Part shown: piece after piece, positions 25,253 through 37,285 of the stretch
Layout: each line of letters starts with the position of its first letter
Position numbering within the stretch: the first letter of the stretch is position 1
Assembly (NCBI GenBank): GCA_903941105.1
Contig: CAJANL010000061.1
Coordinates: 1-46,079, forward strand
Direction: 5' to 3'
DNA: 46,079 bases
From: an uncultured Rhodospirillaceae bacterium
Lineage (GTDB): Bacteria > Pseudomonadota > Alphaproteobacteria > Rhodospirillales > Magnetospirillaceae
Program-made: the position numbers and the translations under genes
Notes under the pieces: generated by a model
The model's input: only the letters and a program-made list of their open reading frames with translations
The model's database searches: none
What the model was told of the DNA's origin: nothing

Positions 25253-26626
25253 ATGACCCACGATTTCCACCCCACCATCCTGCGCGAATACGACATTCGC
25301 GGCATCGTCGGCGAGACCCTTTCGGCGAATGATGCCTTCCATATCGGCAAGGCGTTCGGCACGCGGGTGCGCCGGGCCGGCGGGCAGGTGGTGTGCGTCG
25401 GCTGGGACGGCCGCGTTTCCTCGCCCGAGATGGCCGCCGCCGTCGAGCAAGGGCTGGTCGCCACCGGCTGCCAGGTGCGGCGGGTGGGGCGCGGGCCGAC
25501 GCCCATGCTCTATTACGGCGCCAAGGTGCGCGATGCCCATGGCGGCATCATGATCACCGGCTCGCACAATCCGCCCAACCACAACGGCTTCAAGCTGGTG
25601 CTGGGCAACCGGCCGTTCTTCGGGCCCGACATCAAGGACCTGGGGGCCATCGCCGCCGCCGGGGACTTCGCGTCGGGCGAGGGCAGTGCCGTCGACGACC
25701 CCATGGCGGCCGAGTACCTCGACCGGCTGGTGCAGGATTACGACGGCAGCCGTGGCCTCACCGTGGTGTGGGACGCCGGCAACGGCGCCACCGGCGAGGT
25801 GCTGACCGAACTGGCCAAGCGCCTGCCGGGCCACCACAGCGTGCTGTTCGGCGAGATCGACGGCCGCTTTCCCAACCACCATCCCGACCCCACCGAGCCG
25901 CACAATCTGGTGGCGTTGCAGGATGCGGTGCTGGCCAACGGCGCCGATCTCGGCGTCGCCTTCGACGGCGACGGCGACCGCATCGGCGTGGTCGATGGCG
26001 AGGGCCGTATCCTGTGGGGCGACCAGATTCTGGTGATTCTGGCCGAGGACCTGCTCAAGACGCGGCCCGGCGCCACCATCATCGCCGACGTCAAGGCCTC
26101 GTCGGTGTTCTTCGACGAGGTGGCCCGCATGGGCGGCAAGCCGGTGATGGGCCGCACCGGGCATTCGCTGATCAAGACCCAGATGGCCGAGATCAAGGCG
26201 CCGCTGGCCGGCGAGATGAGCGGCCACATCTTCTTCGCCGACCGCTATTACGGCTTTGATGACGCGCTCTATGCCGCGGTGCGGCTGCTGGGCATCGTCG
26301 CCCGCTGGGACCGCGAGACGCTGGCCCACCGCCGCGACCGCCTGCCGCACATGGTCAACACCCCCGAAATGCGCTTCGACTGCGCCGAGGAGCGCAAGTT
26401 CCGGGTGGTGGACGAGGTGCGCGAGCGGCTCAAGGCGGCGGGCGCCCGCTTCAACGCCATCGACGGCGTGCGGGTCGACACCGCCGACGGCTGGTGGTTG
26501 CTGCGCGCCTCCAATACCCAGGCGGTGCTGGTGGCCCGCTGCGAGGCCCGCGACGTCGCGGGGCTGAAGCGCCTGCGGTCCACACTGGAAGGCGAATTGG
26601 CCGCTTCGGGCGTGGCATTACCCTGA
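25253..26626 (+). CDS. Phosphomannomutase/phosphoglucomutase (AlgC/ManB type)
   Basis: The start is taken as the ATG at 25253 (MTHDFHPTILREYDIRG); the frame opens 27 nt earlier. The 457-residue protein belongs to the bacterial PMM/PGM family: LREYDIRGIVG at the N-terminus, active-site serine near 104 in ITGSHNPP, metal loop AFDGDGDRIG, sugar-binding loop GEMSGHIFF, and the C-terminal phosphate-binding RASNTQ. It makes mannose 1-phosphate (and glucose 1-phosphate) for GDP-mannose and surface polysaccharides. Confidence 0.93.
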   Translation: MTHDFHPTILREYDIRGIVGETLSANDAFHIGKAFGTRVRRAGGQVVCVGWDGRVSSPEMAAAVEQGLVATGCQVRRVGRGPTPMLYYGAKVRDAHGGIMITGSHNPPNHNGFKLVLGNRPFFGPDIKDLGAIAAAGDFASGEGSAVDDPMAAEYLDRLVQDYDGSRGLTVVWDAGNGATGEVLTELAKRLPGHHSVLFGEIDGRFPNHHPDPTEPHNLVALQDAVLANGADLGVAFDGDGDRIGVVDGEGRILWGDQILVILAEDLLKTRPGATIIADVKASSVFFDEVARMGGKPVMGRTGHSLIKTQMAEIKAPLAGEMSGHIFFADRYYGFDDALYAAVRLLGIVARWDRETLAHRRDRLPHMVNTPEMRFDCAEERKFRVVDEVRERLKAAGARFNAIDGVRVDTADGWWLLRASNTQAVLVARCEARDVAGLKRLRSTLEGELAASGVALP

Positions 26627-26682
26627 AAGTTATGGCAAAGATGGGACCGACATTGGAATTCAAATAACAAGGGGTAAACCTT

Positions 26683-27114
26683 ATGTCGGTCGAAGCCATC
26701 CTGAAGCACAAGGGGCGCCACCTCTATACCATCCGGCCCGAGCACACCTTGGTCGACGCAGCCACCCTGCTCGCCGGCAAGAAGGTGGGCGCGACGGTGG
26801 TGTGCGACGCCAAGGGCCGCATCGTCGGCATCGTTTCCGAGCGCGACGTCGTCACCGCCGTGGTCCAGTTCGGCAAGGGTGCGCTGGAGATGCCGGTGCG
26901 CAATATCATGTCCTCGCCGGTGCTGACCTGCGAGCTTTCGGACTCGGTCAAGCGGATCACCGAAGTCATGAACGAGCGCCACATCCGCCATCTGCCGGTG
27001 GTGGACGGCGAAGAACTGGTGGGCATGGTCTCGATCCGCGACGCCGTCGACTTCCGCCTGCGCGAAACCCAGCTCGAAGTTGGCGTGCTGCGCGATTTCG
27101 CCGCGGTGCGATAA
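26683..27114 (+). CDS. CBS-domain-pair protein
   Basis: This 143-residue protein consists of two CBS domains and little else. The first covers about residues 10-65 (TLVDAATLLAGKKVGATVVCD, GIVSERDVV) and the second about 75-130 (VRNIMSSPVLTCE, ITEVMNERHIRHLPVVDG, GMVSIRDAV). Stand-alone CBS pairs bind adenosine nucleotides and act as energy or ligand sensors; a specific partner is not evident here. AAGGGG precedes the ATG at 26683. A palindromic repeat lies just downstream. Confidence 0.92.
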   Translation: MSVEAILKHKGRHLYTIRPEHTLVDAATLLAGKKVGATVVCDAKGRIVGIVSERDVVTAVVQFGKGALEMPVRNIMSSPVLTCELSDSVKRITEVMNERHIRHLPVVDGEELVGMVSIRDAVDFRLRETQLEVGVLRDFAAVR

Positions 27115-27124
27115 GGGGTGATTT

Positions 27125-27147
27125 CCCCTCTCCCGACGGGAGAGGGG
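27125..27147. repeat. Palindromic dispersed repeat
   Basis: A perfect 10-bp stem, CCCCTCTCCC/GGGAGAGGGG, with a 3-nt loop lies 11 nt after the CBS gene. It has no U tract, so it is not a clear terminator. The same CCCTC(T/C)CC...GG(A/G)GAGGG core occurs at 27673, 29385, 31475, 31592 and 45848, marking a dispersed repeat family. Confidence 0.6.
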
Positions 27148-27225
27148 ATGACCTATGCGGTTGAGGCCTTCGCGGTTGCGGCCTATACTCCGCCGCAGTG
27201 CAGCATTCGATCATGGAGAACAGTG

Positions 27226-27660
27226 ATGAGCGGCGAGACTCTGAACGGGATGTATTTCGAGGAATTGGCCGTGGGCCAGACGGCCATCTTCGGCAAGACC
27301 GTCACCGAGGCCGACATCGTCGCCTTCGCGGGTATTTCGGGCGATTTCAATCCGGTCCACATCAACGAGGAATTCGCCAAGGAGACCCTGTTCAAGGGCC
27401 GCATCGCCCACGGCATGCTGTCGGCGGCGTTCATCTCCACCGTGTTCGGCACCAAGCTGCCCGGGCCGGGCTGCATCTATGTCTCGCAGATGCTGAAGTT
27501 CAAGGCGCCGGTGCGCATCGGCGACACCGTCACCGCCAAGGTGGAACTGACCGCCCTGGTGCCCGAGAAGAAGTTCGCCACCTTCCGTACCACCTGCTCG
27601 GTGGCCGGCAAGATCGTCATGGACGGCGAAGCGACCCTGATGGTCCCTAGCAAGGGCTGA
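27226..27660 (+). CDS. phaJ: MaoC-like (R)-specific enoyl-CoA hydratase
   Basis: The preferred start is the ATG at 27226 (MSGETLNGMYFEE); the frame opens at 27118 but the extra part crosses a repeat. The 144-residue product has the hydratase 2 motif with catalytic Asp and His (AFAGISGDFNPVH) and RIAHGMLSA, as in PhaJ. It hydrates trans-2-enoyl-CoA to (R)-3-hydroxyacyl-CoA, linking beta-oxidation to polyhydroxyalkanoate synthesis. No other PHA gene is in the window, so a role in another MaoC-type reaction is possible. Confidence 0.87.
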   Translation: MSGETLNGMYFEELAVGQTAIFGKTVTEADIVAFAGISGDFNPVHINEEFAKETLFKGRIAHGMLSAAFISTVFGTKLPGPGCIYVSQMLKFKAPVRIGDTVTAKVELTALVPEKKFATFRTTCSVAGKIVMDGEATLMVPSKG

Positions 27661-27672
27661 CCTCTGTTTCTG

Positions 27673-27708
27673 CCCTCCCCTGGCGAAGCCGGGGGAGGGT
27701 GATTTTTT
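27673..27708 (+). terminator. Intrinsic terminator after phaJ (repeat-derived)
   Basis: CCCTCCCC (27673-27680) pairs with GGGGAGGG (27692-27699) across a short loop and is followed by TGATTTTTT, ending at 27708. The position, 12 nt after the phaJ stop and just before cobP, fits a rho-independent terminator. The stem belongs to the dispersed CCCTC(T/C)CC palindrome family, so a repeat appears to have been recruited as a terminator. Confidence 0.7.
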
Positions 27709-27719
27709 GGAGAGGCCGG

Positions 27720-28238
27720 GTGGAGTTGGCGCGGACGACACTGGTGCTGGGCGGCGCTCGCTCGGGCAAGTCGGCCTATGCTGAATCCCTGTTGGCGGAC
27801 CGGCCGGCGCTGTATCTCGCCACCGGTCAGGCCCTCGACGACGAGATGGCCCAACGTATCCGCCACCATCGCGACCGCCGCGGCCCCGGCTGGCACACCA
27901 TCGAGGAGCCGCTCGACCTGGCCCTGGCGCTTGACCGCCACGCCCGCCTCGACCGCCCGGTGCTGGTGGATTGCCTGACCCTGTGGCTGTCCAACCTGAT
28001 GCATGCCGGCCGCGACGTGGACGCGGCGGTGGGCGGCCTGTGCGAGGTGCTGGCAGAACCGGCCGGGCCGGTGGTGCTGGTCTCCAACGAGATCGGTCTC
28101 GGGCTGGTGCCGGAAACCCGGCTGGGGCGCGAGTTCCGCGACCATCAGGGCCGCCTCAACCAGCGCGTCGCCGCCCAATGCCGCCGGGTGGTGTTCGTCG
28201 CCGCCGGCCTGCCGCTGACCCTGAAGGACACCCCATGA
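27720..28238 (+). CDS. cobP: Adenosylcobinamide kinase/guanylyltransferase
   Basis: The GTG at 27720 is chosen because GGAGAGG lies just upstream (27709-27715) and the family begins close to its P-loop; the product is 172 residues. The P-loop GGARSGKS spans residues 11-18. Also present are GWHTIEEP, which contains the histidine that is guanylylated, and SNEIGLGLVPE. The enzyme phosphorylates adenosylcobinamide and transfers GMP to it, in the nucleotide-loop assembly of cobalamin. It starts a cob operon and overlaps cobW by 4 nt (ATGA). Confidence 0.93.
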   Translation: MELARTTLVLGGARSGKSAYAESLLADRPALYLATGQALDDEMAQRIRHHRDRRGPGWHTIEEPLDLALALDRHARLDRPVLVDCLTLWLSNLMHAGRDVDAAVGGLCEVLAEPAGPVVLVSNEIGLGLVPETRLGREFRDHQGRLNQRVAAQCRRVVFVAAGLPLTLKDTP

Positions 28239-29242
28239 GCCGAAAGATTCCCACCACCGTCATCACCGGCTTCCTCGGTGCCGGCAAGACCACCCTGGTG
28301 CGTCACCTGCTGGCCAACAGCGACGGCCGCCGCATCGCGCTGATCGTCAACGAGTTCGGCGACATGGGCGTCGACGGCGAACTGCTGGCCGCCTGCGGCG
28401 TGCAGGGCTGCCGCGAGGAGGACATCATCGAGCTGGCCAACGGCTGCCTGTGCTGCACCGTCGCCGACGAGTTCCTGCCCACCATGCAGGCGCTGCTCGA
28501 CCGCCCCAACCCGCCCGACCACATCGTCATCGAGACCTCGGGACTGGCGCTGCCCAAGCCGCTGGTCAAGGCGTTCCACTGGCCGGAAATCCGCTCGCGC
28601 GTCACCGTCGACGGGGTGGTGGCACTGGTGGACGCGGCCGCCGTGTCGGCGGGGCGCTTCGCCAGCTCGCCGGAAGAGATGGCCCGGCCCGACCACGACA
28701 ATCCGCTGGAGGAGGTGTTCGAGGACCAGATGGCCGCCGCCGACCTCGTCATTCTCAACAAGGCCGACCTGCTGGATGCCGCCAGCTTCGCCCGTGTCAC
28801 CGCCGAGGTGCAAGGCCGCCTGCGTCCCGGCGTCAAGGTGGTGCCGACCCGCATGAGCGCCGTCGACCCGGTGGTGCTGCTCGGCCTGTCGGCGGCGGCC
28901 GAGGACGACCTCGACGCCCGCCCCAGCCACCACGACCTGGAGGACGGCCACGATCACGACGACTTCGAGAGCTTCGCCGTGCTCCTCCCCGAGATCGCCG
29001 ACCCGGCCGCCCTGGAGCTCCGCCTGTTGGAGGCCATCGCTGTCCACGACATCCTGCGCCTGAAGGGCTTCCTGGCGGTGAGCGGCAAACCGGCGCGCCA
29101 CGTGGTGCAGGCGGTGGGCGGCCGGATGGAGCGCTACTACGACCGCCCGTGGAAGCCGGGCGAGGACCGCGCCAGCCGGCTGGTGGTGATCGGCCGCACC
29201 GGACTCGACCGCGCCGCCATCGAAGCGGTGGTGCTGGGCTAG
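28235..29242 (+). CDS. cobW: CobW, metallochaperone GTPase
   Basis: This 335-residue G3E-family GTPase has the P-loop TGFLGAGKTT (about 11-20), VNEFGDMGVDG, the metal-binding CLCC motif in NGCLCCTV, NKADLL for guanine recognition, and a His/Asp-rich loop HHDLEDGHDHDD. CobW-type chaperones deliver cobalt to the CobNST chelatase; the neighbouring cobN supports that role over a zinc function. The ATG at 28235 overlaps the cobP stop, and cobN begins 4 nt after the cobW stop. Confidence 0.95.
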   Translation: MSRKIPTTVITGFLGAGKTTLVRHLLANSDGRRIALIVNEFGDMGVDGELLAACGVQGCREEDIIELANGCLCCTVADEFLPTMQALLDRPNPPDHIVIETSGLALPKPLVKAFHWPEIRSRVTVDGVVALVDAAAVSAGRFASSPEEMARPDHDNPLEEVFEDQMAAADLVILNKADLLDAASFARVTAEVQGRLRPGVKVVPTRMSAVDPVVLLGLSAAAEDDLDARPSHHDLEDGHDHDDFESFAVLLPEIADPAALELRLLEAIAVHDILRLKGFLAVSGKPARHVVQAVGGRMERYYDRPWKPGEDRASRLVVIGRTGLDRAAIEAVVLG

Positions 29243-29246
29243 CTCC

Positions 29247-33065
<3,819 letters not shown>

Positions 33066-33126
33066 CGCGGCCTCCGGCTCTCGATATTCGGGGCGTCCGG
33101 TTCATGGCATTGGTCAGGGCAGCAGA

Positions 33127-34083
33127 ATGACGCACCCGCAGGAAGCGCCCACCTTTGTCCTGATGGGCAACCACAAATATTACCATCTGCTGCGCGTCAG
33201 TATCGACTGCATCCGGGCGGTCTATCCCGCCTCGCCGATCCTGGTCTATGACTGGGGCGACGAGGATTATCGGCCGAAATTCGCTGCCCTGCCGACCGAG
33301 GCCAACCTCACCATCGTCGACTGGGGCGACGCCATCCGTGATACCGCCGAGCTGGAGCAGCAAATCGACTTTGGCCGCCAGGTGGATCTCGCCATCCGCC
33401 ACAATGCCCGCTTCGAGCGCTCGTGGCGGCAGCGGTTGCGCAAGAAGATCCTCAAGACGCTGCCCGGTTCGATCCTGGCGCGGCCGCTGCTGCGCGCCGG
33501 CCTGATCTTCGAGAACATGATCGCCCAGAAGATCCCCTGCATGGCCGATGCCTCGCGGCGCATCGGCGGCGGCCGCCGGATGATCTTCCTCGACGCCGAC
33601 GCCTTCATCCTGAAGCCGGTGGACGACCTCATGTCGCGCGATGACTTCGACGTCGCGGTGACCCTGATGGGTAACCCGTGCTTCGACGTCAACAACTGCT
33701 CGGTGATCAATAGCGGCGTGATCTTCTTCGGCGCCAATTGCGACCGGCGCGACGCCTTCCTCGGCCAATGGCTGGCGGCCTGCGCCCGCAACAATGAATG
33801 GCTGCGGGAGCAGACCTCCATGGTCCGCATGCTGGAGGCCGGCGACAAGGCGGTCTTCACCGAATATACCCTGGTCAAGCTGCCTATGGCGGGGCAGGAC
33901 GTCTCGGTGCTGTCGCTGCCGCAAAGAGTCTACAACAACACCGATCACCAGTGCCTGAGCAGCGGAACCATTCCCCGGGTGGTGCACTTCGCCAACACGG
34001 CCCAGAACGACAAATATCTGGAAGAGCTGAAGAAACAGCTTCGCGAGGTGGTCGGAGCCCCCACCGCCCCCCTGGCCCGGTAA
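33127..34083 (+). CDS. Glycosyltransferase-like protein with DxD motif
   Basis: This 318-residue product starts at the ATG at 33127. It resembles nucleotide-sugar-dependent transferases of the GT-A fold: an N-terminal region with ILVYDWGDED, then a hydrophobic strand leading to the metal-binding DxD (D156-A-D158 in MIFLDADAFILKP), and CSVINSGVIFFG, typical of the acceptor side. The closing part has RVVHFANTAQNDKY. The donor and acceptor are unknown. It follows cobN by 61 nt on the same strand but has no obvious link to cobalamin; it more likely acts on surface glycans. Confidence 0.7.
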   Translation: MTHPQEAPTFVLMGNHKYYHLLRVSIDCIRAVYPASPILVYDWGDEDYRPKFAALPTEANLTIVDWGDAIRDTAELEQQIDFGRQVDLAIRHNARFERSWRQRLRKKILKTLPGSILARPLLRAGLIFENMIAQKIPCMADASRRIGGGRRMIFLDADAFILKPVDDLMSRDDFDVAVTLMGNPCFDVNNCSVINSGVIFFGANCDRRDAFLGQWLAACARNNEWLREQTSMVRMLEAGDKAVFTEYTLVKLPMAGQDVSVLSLPQRVYNNTDHQCLSSGTIPRVVHFANTAQNDKYLEELKKQLREVVGAPTAPLAR

Positions 34084-34186
34084 CTCGCATTCGGCGTACC
34101 TTGGACACACAAAGCCATTGGTCCCGCCCCGCCCGGCCGTGGTAGGTTGCTGGTATTGGCCGGCCGCGAAAAGGTTGACATCCGTC

Positions 34187-34474
34187 ATGAGCGATCAGAA
34201 CCGCATGGTTGAACTTACCGAGCAGCTCACCAAGCTGGTCTCCAGCAGGGTGGGGGAAATCAAGGCGGTGACCGGCACCACCCGCATCCTGGCGCTCAAC
34301 GCCCTGATCGAGGCCACCCGGGCGGGCGAAGCCGGCAAGGGCTTCGCCGTGGTGGCGGCCGAGGTCAAGCACGTCTCGGAAAGCATCACCACCATCACCC
34401 AATCACTGGAGAACGAACTCAGCCAGGTGGTGGCGGAGTTGGGCGAACTGGTGCGTGCCGCCCGCGAGGCGTGA
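34187..34474 (+). CDS. Stand-alone chemoreceptor signalling-tip protein
   Basis: The start chosen is the ATG at 34187 (MSDQNRMVELT), giving 95 residues. Almost the whole protein is the conserved hairpin tip of methyl-accepting chemotaxis proteins: TRILALNALIEATRAGEAGKGFAVVAAEVK, flanked by about 30 residues of coiled coil on each side. There is no membrane segment, sensor or HAMP domain. The tip residues that contact CheA/CheW are retained, so it could bind a chemosensory array as a mini-receptor or competitor, or it may be the remnant of a larger receptor. No che gene is nearby. Confidence 0.75.
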   Translation: MSDQNRMVELTEQLTKLVSSRVGEIKAVTGTTRILALNALIEATRAGEAGKGFAVVAAEVKHVSESITTITQSLENELSQVVAELGELVRAAREA

Positions 34475-34585
34475 TCCACCTTCGTCGTCCCTGGCCATTG
34501 CAAACCCTCTGGGCCGTCTCGAACGACTCTCGGCGGTTGAGCTCGCCTGGTGTGATCCAGGTTGCCGGGACTACGCTTTCGGGAG

Positions 34586-35905
34586 CTATTCCCGGTCGAT
34601 CAGATGCACGAATGATCCCGCCACCCGGCCCGCCGCCAGTCCCGCCATCCCCAGCGGCCGGCCGGCGGCGTCGGCCACCGCGAACAGGGGCTGACCGTCC
34701 TCCGCCGTAACGCTGGCGTAGTGGAATTCGTGGCCGCGCAAGGCCGTCGCCGCCGCGCCCAGCACGCCTTCGGCCGTCAGCACGGCGCGGCGGTAGCCAA
34801 GATGCAGCCGCCGCTTCGCGAACGAGGATTCCAGGCCCAGCAGCCCGGCCATGGCGTGGCGGTGGCCATCGGCGTCTTCCAATCCCCGTCCCAGCACCAT
34901 GTAGCCGCCGCACTCGCCGAACATCGCCGCCCCCCCTGCCGCCGCGGCGCGCAGGCCGTCGAGGAAGCCGCGGTTGGCGGCCAGCCGTCCGGCATGCAGT
35001 TCGGGATAGCCGCCCGGCAGGTAGACCGCATCGGCCGACGGCTCGGGTCCCTGGCCATCCAGCGGCGAGAACAGCGACAGCTCGGCGCCCTGTCGCCGCC
35101 AGCCCTCCAGCACCGCCGGATAGGCGAAGGCGAAGGCCTCGTCGCGGGCGACGGCGATGCGGCCTCCCAAGGGGGGCAACGGCACCGCCGGGCCGCCGGT
35201 CACGCCGGAGGGACGGGCCAGGGCCAGCAGGGCGTCCACATCCACGTGCCTGGCCACCAGGGCGGCGGCGCCGTCGAGGAACGCCTCCAGGTCGGGACGC
35301 TCGCAGGCCTGCACCAGGCCGAGATGGCGGCTGGGCACCTCCAGCGCGGCGTCCTTGGGCAGCCAGCCCAGCAGGGCCACCTCGGGACAGGTGAGGCGAC
35401 AGGCCTCGGCGAGGGCGGCGGCGTGGCGCTCACCCGCCACCCGGTTGAACAGCACGCCGGCGATGGTGACGTCGGCGCGGTGGCGGGCGAACCCGGCCAG
35501 CACTGCCGCCGCCGACCCCGACATGCCGCGGGCGTCCAGCACCAGCAGCACCGGCCAGCCGGTCAAGGCCGCCACCTCGGCGGTGGAGCCATCACGGCCG
35601 CCCGTGGGGACGAAGGCGCCGTCGAACAGGCCCATGACGCCCTCGCAGATGATCGCTTCGGCATGCCCCAGGTCGCCGGCCAGGCCGGCCAGGGTCGCCG
35701 GGCGCATGGCCCAGCCGTCGAGGCTGAAGCAGGGCCGTCCGCTGGCGGCGGCATGGAAGGCGGGGTCGATATAGTCGGGGCCGACCTTGGCCGACGTCAC
35801 CGTGAGACCGCGCCGGGTGAGGTGGCGCAGCAGCCCCAGAGTCAGCAGGGTCTTGCCCGAGCCGGAAGCCGGCGCGGCGACGATGAGGCCGGGAGCGGTC
35901 GCCAC
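34586..35905 (-). CDS. cobB: Cobyrinic acid/hydrogenobyrinate a,c-diamide synthase
   Basis: This 439-residue enzyme amidates the a and c side chains using glutamine and ATP. The N-terminal half is a dethiobiotin-synthetase-like ATPase with APASGSGKT (about 11-19) and KVGPDYIDPAFH. The C-terminal half is a class I glutamine amidotransferase with nucleophile Cys in FGECGGYM and a His in GHEFHYA. The start is a GTG at 35905 that directly abuts the TAG stop of the SCO gene, so translation is probably coupled. It ends a four-gene minus-strand unit: cobA2, COG2836 protein, SCO, cobB. Confidence 0.95.
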   Translation of the reverse strand: MATAPGLIVAAPASGSGKTLLTLGLLRHLTRRGLTVTSAKVGPDYIDPAFHAAASGRPCFSLDGWAMRPATLAGLAGDLGHAEAIICEGVMGLFDGAFVPTGGRDGSTAEVAALTGWPVLLVLDARGMSGSAAAVLAGFARHRADVTIAGVLFNRVAGERHAAALAEACRLTCPEVALLGWLPKDAALEVPSRHLGLVQACERPDLEAFLDGAAALVARHVDVDALLALARPSGVTGGPAVPLPPLGGRIAVARDEAFAFAYPAVLEGWRRQGAELSLFSPLDGQGPEPSADAVYLPGGYPELHAGRLAANRGFLDGLRAAAAGGAAMFGECGGYMVLGRGLEDADGHRHAMAGLLGLESSFAKRRLHLGYRRAVLTAEGVLGAAATALRGHEFHYASVTAEDGQPLFAVADAAGRPLGMAGLAAGRVAGSFVHLIDRE

Positions 35906-36511
35906 CTACGGAAGCTGCTTCTTCAGCCCCGCCGCCAGGTCGTCGGCCGAGGTGCCGTGGGGGTAATGGGCAATGAAGCGGCCGTCGGGACCCATCAGGT
36001 AGAGGATGGCCGAGTGATCCATGCTGTACTCACCCTGCTTCTCGCCCTTGACCTTGGCAGCATAGACCTTGAAGGCCTTGGCGATAGCGGCGACCTGATC
36101 CTCGGAGCCGGTGAGACCGACGATGCCCGGCCCGAACGAGGCCACATAGTCCTTCATCACCGGCGGCGTATCGCGGCTGGGATCGACGGTGATGAAGATG
36201 GGCACGATCATGCGGCGCTGGCTGGCCGACAGCTTGTCCAGCGCCGTCGTCACGGTGGACAGCGCCGTCGGGCAGACGTCGGGGCAGAAGGTATAGCCGA
36301 AGAACATCAGCCGGTACTGCCCCTGATAGGTCGCATCGGTGACCGCCTTGCCATCGTGGTCCACCAGGCTGAAGGCGCCGCCGATGGCCGGCATGGCGTA
36401 TTGCTGCTGACGGTTGGCGCCGTCGAAGGCAACCATGCGGGCGCCGACGGCGATGAAAACCACCACGATCACGGCTACCAGTGCCACCAGGGCGCGGGAA
36501 CTCCTCGCCAT
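35906..36511 (-). CDS. SCO1/SenC-family copper protein
   Basis: This 201-residue protein has an N-terminal membrane anchor (about 8-26) and a thioredoxin-like domain with the copper-binding CPDVC (C76, C80) and the distal H166 in SMDHS, the full SCO ligand set. The FFGYTFCPDVCP and ITVDPSRDTP motifs are typical. SCO proteins deliver copper to the CuA site of cytochrome c oxidase or act as thiol oxidoreductases at the periplasmic face. Its location directly before cobB is unusual; see the neighbouring COG2836 membrane protein, which fits the same copper context. Confidence 0.92.
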   Translation of the reverse strand: MARSSRALVALVAVIVVVFIAVGARMVAFDGANRQQQYAMPAIGGAFSLVDHDGKAVTDATYQGQYRLMFFGYTFCPDVCPTALSTVTTALDKLSASQRRMIVPIFITVDPSRDTPPVMKDYVASFGPGIVGLTGSEDQVAAIAKAFKVYAAKVKGEKQGEYSMDHSAILYLMGPDGRFIAHYPHGTSADDLAAGLKKQLP

Positions 36512-36530
36512 CCCTTTTCCTCCAGAAAAA

Positions 36531-37283
36531 TTAGGCGAGCATCATCCGCCACGCCATGAAACCCAAGACCACTGCATTCAGCGCCAGCAGCAGCGGCGCC
36601 CATTTCAGTAGCGGCGCCCGCCAATGGACCACCGCGGCATGTCCGACCGCTCCCACCGCCACCAGCATCGGCACGGTGCCGGCGGCAAACGCCAGCATTC
36701 CCGCCGCTCCGGCGATGGCATCGCCGCTGGCCGCCGCCGCCGCCAGGGCGGCATAGACCAGGCCGCACGGAATATAACCCAATATCATGCCAAGCAACCA
36801 GCCGCGCCATCCCACCGGGGCGCGGAACAGCGGCGAGGCCAGCCGGCCGATGCTCGCCGCCCACTGCGACTCGCCCGCCGCCAACCCCTTCAGCCGGGGA
36901 ACCGCCAGGACCAGCATGACGATCGCCGCCAATGCCAGCAGCCCGGCTCCCAGCCAGCGCGCGGTGCCGCCCAGTGCTCCCGCCGCCAGGGCCGCCGTCG
37001 CGCCCAGCACGGCATAGGTGGTGGCGCGGCCGAGATGGTAGGGCAGCAGCGCCGCCCCCGCCAACCGGTGCCATTCGCTCATGCGTGAGGCGGGTACCGC
37101 CTCCAGTCGCGCCGCCACCTGCGACAGCACGAACGGTCCGCACATGCCGGCGCAATGGGACAGGCTGCCCAGCAGGCCGGTGAGGAACAGGCTGCCGATC
37201 AGCCCGCCATTGGCGGAAACGCTGGTGCGGCACACCGCCACGCCCGAATGCAGCAACAGCGAAAGGGTGTCGGCCTCCGCCAT
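36531..37283 (-). CDS. COG2836/TauE-like membrane protein
   Basis: The 250-residue product starts at the ATG at 37283, 2 nt after the stop of the SUMT gene upstream. It has six to seven membrane helices and the SHCAGMCGPFV motif, with the conserved HCAGMCG typical of the COG2836 (UreH-like, TauE/SafE-related) family, plus GYIPCGLVYAAL. Relatives often accompany cbb3 oxidase assembly genes and are implicated in copper handling. Here it precedes an SCO gene, which supports a metal-trafficking role; a cobalt role is possible given the cob context but unsupported by motif. Confidence 0.8.
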   Translation of the reverse strand: MAEADTLSLLLHSGVAVCRTSVSANGGLIGSLFLTGLLGSLSHCAGMCGPFVLSQVAARLEAVPASRMSEWHRLAGAALLPYHLGRATTYAVLGATAALAAGALGGTARWLGAGLLALAAIVMLVLAVPRLKGLAAGESQWAASIGRLASPLFRAPVGWRGWLLGMILGYIPCGLVYAALAAAAASGDAIAGAAGMLAFAAGTVPMLVAVGAVGHAAVVHWRAPLLKWAPLLLALNAVVLGFMAWRMMLA

Positions 37284-37285
37284 GG

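Noticed and set aside
27661..27719. Cobalamin riboswitch before cobP-cobW-cobN
   Set aside because: The gap is too short and holds only the phaJ terminator. I also looked before cobA, cbiD, cobM and the second SUMT gene and saw no B12-box-like structure.
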